This document shows, piece after piece, positions 60,339 through 64,000 of a stretch of DNA of 64,000 bases. Both the position numbers and the translations under genes were made by a program. Below the pieces are notes generated by a model. The model had not been told where the DNA came from, made no database searches, and saw nothing but the letters and a program-made list of their open reading frames with translations. Source of the stretch: Oscarella lobularis (lineage: Eukaryota; Porifera; Homoscleromorpha; Homosclerophorida; Oscarellidae); contig NC_089177.1 in assembly GCF_947507565.1 (NCBI RefSeq), positions 1,486,648 through 1,550,647 on the forward strand, read 5' to 3'. How positions within the stretch are numbered: position 1 is the stretch's first letter; each line of letters opens with the position of its first letter.

Positions 60339-60943
60339 GGCTTTCTCGGGGCAGCGGGCGTGACAGATGCTACCAAGCAAGCGTGATCAAACGCGTGACG
60401 TCGCGTGAAAGCTACCAGATATGCAGATAGGCCTAATAGACGACATTTTAGACATCCGGGCGAATGACGACCCGGATTGACAAGCCCAATTCGGCGAGAA
60501 AAGGCTTTTCAGCAGTTGTACCTACACTAAAACGTCACCGTATCCTACTCGTTCCCGATTCCAAGAGTCGCAAGTACACAACATGCCTGTCATAGTCTGG
60601 AGGGCCTCGCTCGGGCGAAGGTCTAGCCAGACTAGCCTGTGCAAGGAGTCCTGCGGTGGTGCCATAGATATATATCGTGGCACCGTGGCAGCGGGCCTTG
60701 TCATAGAAAGTCTAACGATAAAAACTGAACTGTCTATGGTACAGTAAATACTTTGAAAGAAGCAGAATTCAGCGCGCTGATATGATAGTACAAACAAATA
60801 TCATAGTAAACTAAAACTTCTACTTAGTTAATTAATTAACGTCATAAGGAAGCAAACTACCATTCAGGGTATTAAAAAGGGCAATTGCAATTATAACCAT
60901 ATCGTGACCTACTAAAAGAAACTGCTACTGGTAAGTCTCCTCT
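60339..60943. other. Intergenic region with no gene
   Basis: About 0.6 kb upstream of the GTPase-kinase start, probably including its promoter. I see no coding sequence or RNA gene. The right edge marks the breakpoint where similarity to the GH2 gene begins. Confidence 0.45.
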
Positions 60944-61845
60944 ACTATCCATGGTACCACCAGCTCGAGCCGCCGGCGGCGTCTGCACGCAAGGCGATCA
61001 CATTGGAATCCGTCGAGTCGTTCTCATAATAACCGTGAAAGAGCATCGTCCAAACGCACGACGAAGCTCATATATCCCGACTCGTGATAATCGAGATTAA
61101 TCGCCCTTTAGATAGACGAGGCTCGATCAAAAAACGCCGTCGAAAATCAAATAAATCCATATTGATTTTCCCTTCCAGTCGTCGGGGAGATGAAAGTGCT
61201 TGCAATACCAAGTCGTGTTTTGTTGCAAATAGCCGTTGTGCTCTGGGCCGTCGATTGACTATTTGCTGCCAACAATGCCGTCGCGCGGAACGTTGACGTA
61301 GTCACGTGAAGCGCGATTGTTTTGTACGGGAGTGGGCGGGGCCGTTGGGAGAGGTCGGGAGGCGCGATGCGATCATTTCGAATGGGCGACAGCAGTAAAA
61401 ATAAAGAAGACGCAGTTGTCGTGACGTGCACAGTGCATGATTCGTTTTAGTCCGTTTTCGGTTCGTTGCCCTTCTGTTTTTTGTTCGCCCGGCTAGCCAG
61501 TCATTGTCCGACGGCGCGCAGTCGTTCGATTGGCCTAAGTGGCATCCACTTCTCCACGTGCCATTTCTTGGTGAAAATCCACGTCGCGCAGTTGAGCTGC
61601 GAGCAGCAGTTCGCTTGGCATTCTGCTTTGGTTGTGCTCATTGAAGATTGTAGCAGAAGTGGCCGTGGATCGGTTTTGGAGCCCATATACTTACTAAGTA
61701 GGCTTCGCGATCTATATCTGTCTCCCGAATAGGGATCGCCGAGATGAAAACGCCAGCGGTAGTCAAACAAGATCTCTTCTCGAGTAAGCGCCCATTGAGG
61801 AAACATCACCACAAACGACTCCAACGAAAGAGTCTGCCCCAATAG
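60944..61845 (-). pseudogene. Decayed N-terminal fragment of the GH2 gene
   Basis: 61501-61842 encodes VVMFPQWALTREEILFDYR, ECQANCCSQLNCATWIF and the sequence between, matching the start of the enzyme at 49768-52707, then runs into a stop. Bases 60944-61320 are nearly identical to 51900-52290 of the intact gene (APHDG to GWWYEGG region) but carry indels that break the frame. About 130 unrelated bases (61355-61490) interrupt the two parts. Everything beyond about residue 270, including both catalytic Glu, is absent. It cannot make a working enzyme. Confidence 0.9.
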
Positions 61846-62297
61846 CGCACTTTCAGAAACGTGACGTCACACCAACCTCAATTTCGATCCCGACGAAATA
61901 CTAGTTGTATTTAATTATAACAGCACGATGAATTTCCTGCCAGCAGCTTTATAATCTGCATAAGTCAGTGTATTGGTAAGTAGGCCTACGTACCAGCCAG
62001 CAGCGCGAATTATTTGCGGCGGCATATCTCAGTCAGTGCACCACTCACGAACCACCGCAATTATGCAGGAAGTCATATGCCGCCCCAGATATCATACGTT
62101 AGTCTTGCCAGTTGCTACTACTTCTACACCATTCACTATCTAAAATTACAACCACAGACTTAGTCTACGACAAAAAAATGGACTCCAACGATCCGTGTAG
62201 ACCCTACCAGCTACTGTACTGACAAGCAAATGACTACATGTATATCAGCGGTAGTGCCTGTTGTATGATTTGTCGTGCGCGTGCTCGGTTGTTGAGC
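61846..62297. other. Duplicated spacer between GH2 fragment and RTK B
   Basis: No gene. Similar to 52708-53401 and in the same relative position, but with a local rearrangement near 62010-62100. Confidence 0.6.
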
Positions 62298-64000
62298 CTA
62301 CAGGAAAGTTGCCAGCTCGGACGAGACGCCGGTGTACGACGGATTTTCGAATGCCTTTTTTCCAGTAGGATCCTTCTTACCTGTAAAAGATCCCGATGTT
62401 GGAATGCCGGTGCGCGAAAGATTTTCGTAAGACAGGTGATCACCGCTTCTTGTCGCACCGGTATCGCCAGTTTCTCCCGCTGCTTTTGACGAATCCAAAT
62501 CGTCTGTGTTGACATTCGCGTAAACCGGACCCTGCCACGACAATCTCTTTTTCTTCTTCACCTTCTCAGGCTCTTTCTGCGGTATCTCCTCGTACGTAAT
62601 ACGCTTCTGACCGCTCGGTGAAGAAGGAACATCGCCACCGCTCATATCCAAGTAAGAGTCTTTCGATTGAGGCAATGGAGCCTCTTCTTCAAACATGGGA
62701 TCCAATTTGGTGCCAGAAGGAGTGACAGGACTCATCGAGGTGTAATACTCTTGAACGGGCGGCGGCTTCGATTGGGTCGGCATCATATTTGAATAACTCG
62801 GAGACGTGTTGCTCGGCTCGGCGGCGACTTTCTTCCTAGACACGTACCTTTGATCCAACGCGAGGTCGTAAGCTCCTTCGCTGTCGTCGTCGCACAAATC
62901 TTTCATATCTTGCAATGCGCTGGCCACGTCGCCCGACGTTATTCTTTCCGACGGATTCCTCTCCCAACAGCGGAGCATAAGGCGGAACACGGACCGAGGA
63001 CACAGCGGCGGACACTCCAAACTCAAGCTACCCTGAAGAATGCCGCCGATCACTTGCTCGTTGTCTCGGCCGTAATACGGCTGATAGCCAAAGGAGAAGA
63101 TTTCCCATAAAAGAACGCCCAGTGACCAGATGTCCGATTCGACCGTGTATTTCCCGTCGGTGATCGCTTCAGGCGCCATCCATCGAATCGGCAACGTGCC
63201 GCCTCTGCGACGATAATACTCTTCTTGGTACACATCTCTGGCCATACCAAAGTCGGAGATCTTCACCGACAATTGTTTGTCGTTTTCGCCGACGAGGCAG
63301 TTTCGTGCTGCGATGTCGCGATGAACGAACTTGTGCGAGGCGAGATAGGCGACGCCGGATGCCGCCTGAGCGGCGATGTCGACCAGTTGCGCGATCGAGA
63401 GAAGAGGACGCGGATGCATCTCGTTGGGACGAGCTTTTCGAATGTAGTCCTTCAAATCGCCGTGTTTCATCAGTTCCGTGATGAGATAGAGTGGTTCGTC
63501 GTGCGTGCAGATTCCCAGAAGACGGACGATGTTCGGATGATCGAAGTCCATCATAATTTCCATTTCCTTTCGGAAATCTTCGGCCGTTTCCTGCGACGAT
63601 CCTCGCTTCATCGTTTTTACGGCAACTCGCGTTTTTTCTTCGCCTTTGACGATTCCCGTGGCCCAGGCGAAATAGACTTTTCCGAATTGACCTTCGCCGA
63701 GTTCGTCTTCGATTTTGAGTCGGTCCTTGCTGAATTGGAATTCGTCGTACGTTGGCCAAGTCATGAGCCAGTGAGCTCCTCCGTGGGCGTCGTACAAGCT
63801 TCGGTCCTTCATCTCCATGACTTCCAATTTTGCCTGACGACGTCTCTTTCCCATGCAGTATACAACAATCACGAGTACGATTAGTATCAGCACGGCCACA
63901 GAAACAGCTATGGCAATGATCGTTGTAATGTAAGTCCCTAAATGATGATAAATAAAAAGCGAGAAAGAAACAACGATGTGTTTACTTACCGAGAGCTGGT
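62298..64000 (-). CDS. Receptor tyrosine kinase B (5' end outside window)
   Basis: Paralogue of the RTK at 53402-55387. The main exon 62298-63937 starts in the TM segment (AVSVAVLILIVLVIVVYCM) and encodes the kinase with GEGQFGKV, VAVK, HRDIAARNC, DFG, RDVYQEEYYRR and RWMAPEA, nearly identical to copy A. An intron (63938-63989) is followed by the end of an upstream exon (63990 to window edge). The tail differs: YTSM and YLDM (YxxM) are kept, YVEI has become YEEI (a good Src-family SH2 site) and the end is longer, with SYENL and PSYTGV. This suggests a partly changed set of signalling partners. All catalytic residues are present. The signal peptide and most of the ectodomain are not in the window. 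Confidence 0.92.
   Translation of the reverse strand, partial: QLSVSKHIVVSFSLFIYHHLGTYITTIIAIAVSVAVLILIVLVIVVYCMGKRRRQAKLEVMEMKDRSLYDAHGGAHWLMTWPTYDEFQFSKDRLKIEDELGEGQFGKVYFAWATGIVKGEEKTRVAVKTMKRGSSQETAEDFRKEMEIMMDFDHPNIVRLLGICTHDEPLYLITELMKHGDLKDYIRKARPNEMHPRPLLSIAQLVDIAAQAASGVAYLASHKFVHRDIAARNCLVGENDKQLSVKISDFGMARDVYQEEYYRRRGGTLPIRWMAPEAITDGKYTVESDIWSLGVLLWEIFSFGYQPYYGRDNEQVIGGILQGSLSLECPPLCPRSVFRLMLRCWERNPSERITSGDVASALQDMKDLCDDDSEGAYDLALDQRYVSRKKVAAEPSNTSPSYSNMMPTQSKPPPVQEYYTSMSPVTPSGTKLDPMFEEEAPLPQSKDSYLDMSGGDVPSSPSGQKRITYEEIPQKEPEKVKKKKRLSWQGPVYANVNTDDLDSSKAAGETGDTGATRSGDHLSYENLSRTGIPTSGSFTGKKDPTGKKAFENPSYTGVSSELATFL

Overview
This is animal (metazoan) nuclear DNA with compact, intron-containing genes. 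Most introns I could place are 45-90 bp with GT-AG ends; a few look like GC-AG. The gene content fits a sponge, most likely a homoscleromorph such as Oscarella. There are two linked receptor tyrosine kinases of the expanded sponge type, an RNF213-type giant E3 ligase, a CARD/ankyrin/COR/Death protein and orphan multi-domain receptors. A true ionotropic glutamate receptor sits beside them, a family reported from homoscleromorph and calcareous sponges but not from demosponges. The species assignment is inference; no marker gene is present. Exon limits were read by eye from splice motifs and reading-phase agreement and may be off by a base or two.

Layout. 1-14.6 kb (minus): RNF213/mysterin-like AAA+ RING E3 ligase, 33 exons resolved, 3' end beyond base 1. 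15.8-18.8 kb (minus): ionotropic glutamate receptor, complete with signal peptide. 18.8-22.6 kb: gene-poor, with a direct-repeat pair, a perfect 15-bp hairpin and a 38-bp palindrome flanked by 8-bp direct repeats. 22.6-23.8 kb (plus): single-exon class A GPCR. 24.7-31.5 kb (plus): CARD - ankyrin repeats - degenerate ROC - COR - Death protein, with a three-exon ankyrin cassette amplified in tandem; related repeats lie on both sides. 32.2-32.6 kb (minus): small secreted protein with two knottin-like modules. 33.5-35.8 kb (plus): major facilitator transporter. 36.1-38.4 kb (minus): secreted right-handed beta-helix protein.

39.1-42.9 kb (plus): Kelch-ectodomain receptor with a tyrosine-kinase-like kinase domain. 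44.0-44.8 kb (plus): small MGCC-start (lipid-anchor-like) poly-serine protein. 45.9-49.2 kb (plus): LRR - Cys-rich - about ten-TM protein. 49.8-52.7 kb (minus): secreted family 2 glycoside hydrolase. 53.4-55.4 kb (minus): receptor tyrosine kinase A. 57.0-60.3 kb (minus): dynamin-type GTPase - TM - Ser/Thr kinase (DSTYK-like). 60.9-61.8 kb (minus): decayed copy of the glycoside hydrolase N-terminus. 62.3-64.0 kb (minus): receptor tyrosine kinase B, running out of the window. The GH2-RTK pair has been duplicated as a segment; the second GH2 has died and the second RTK is kept with a changed tail.

The genes do not form a pathway or operon. The common themes are cell-surface signalling (iGluR, GPCR, Kelch kinase, LRR multi-TM, two RTKs) and innate-defence or ubiquitin machinery (RNF213, CARD/Death protein).
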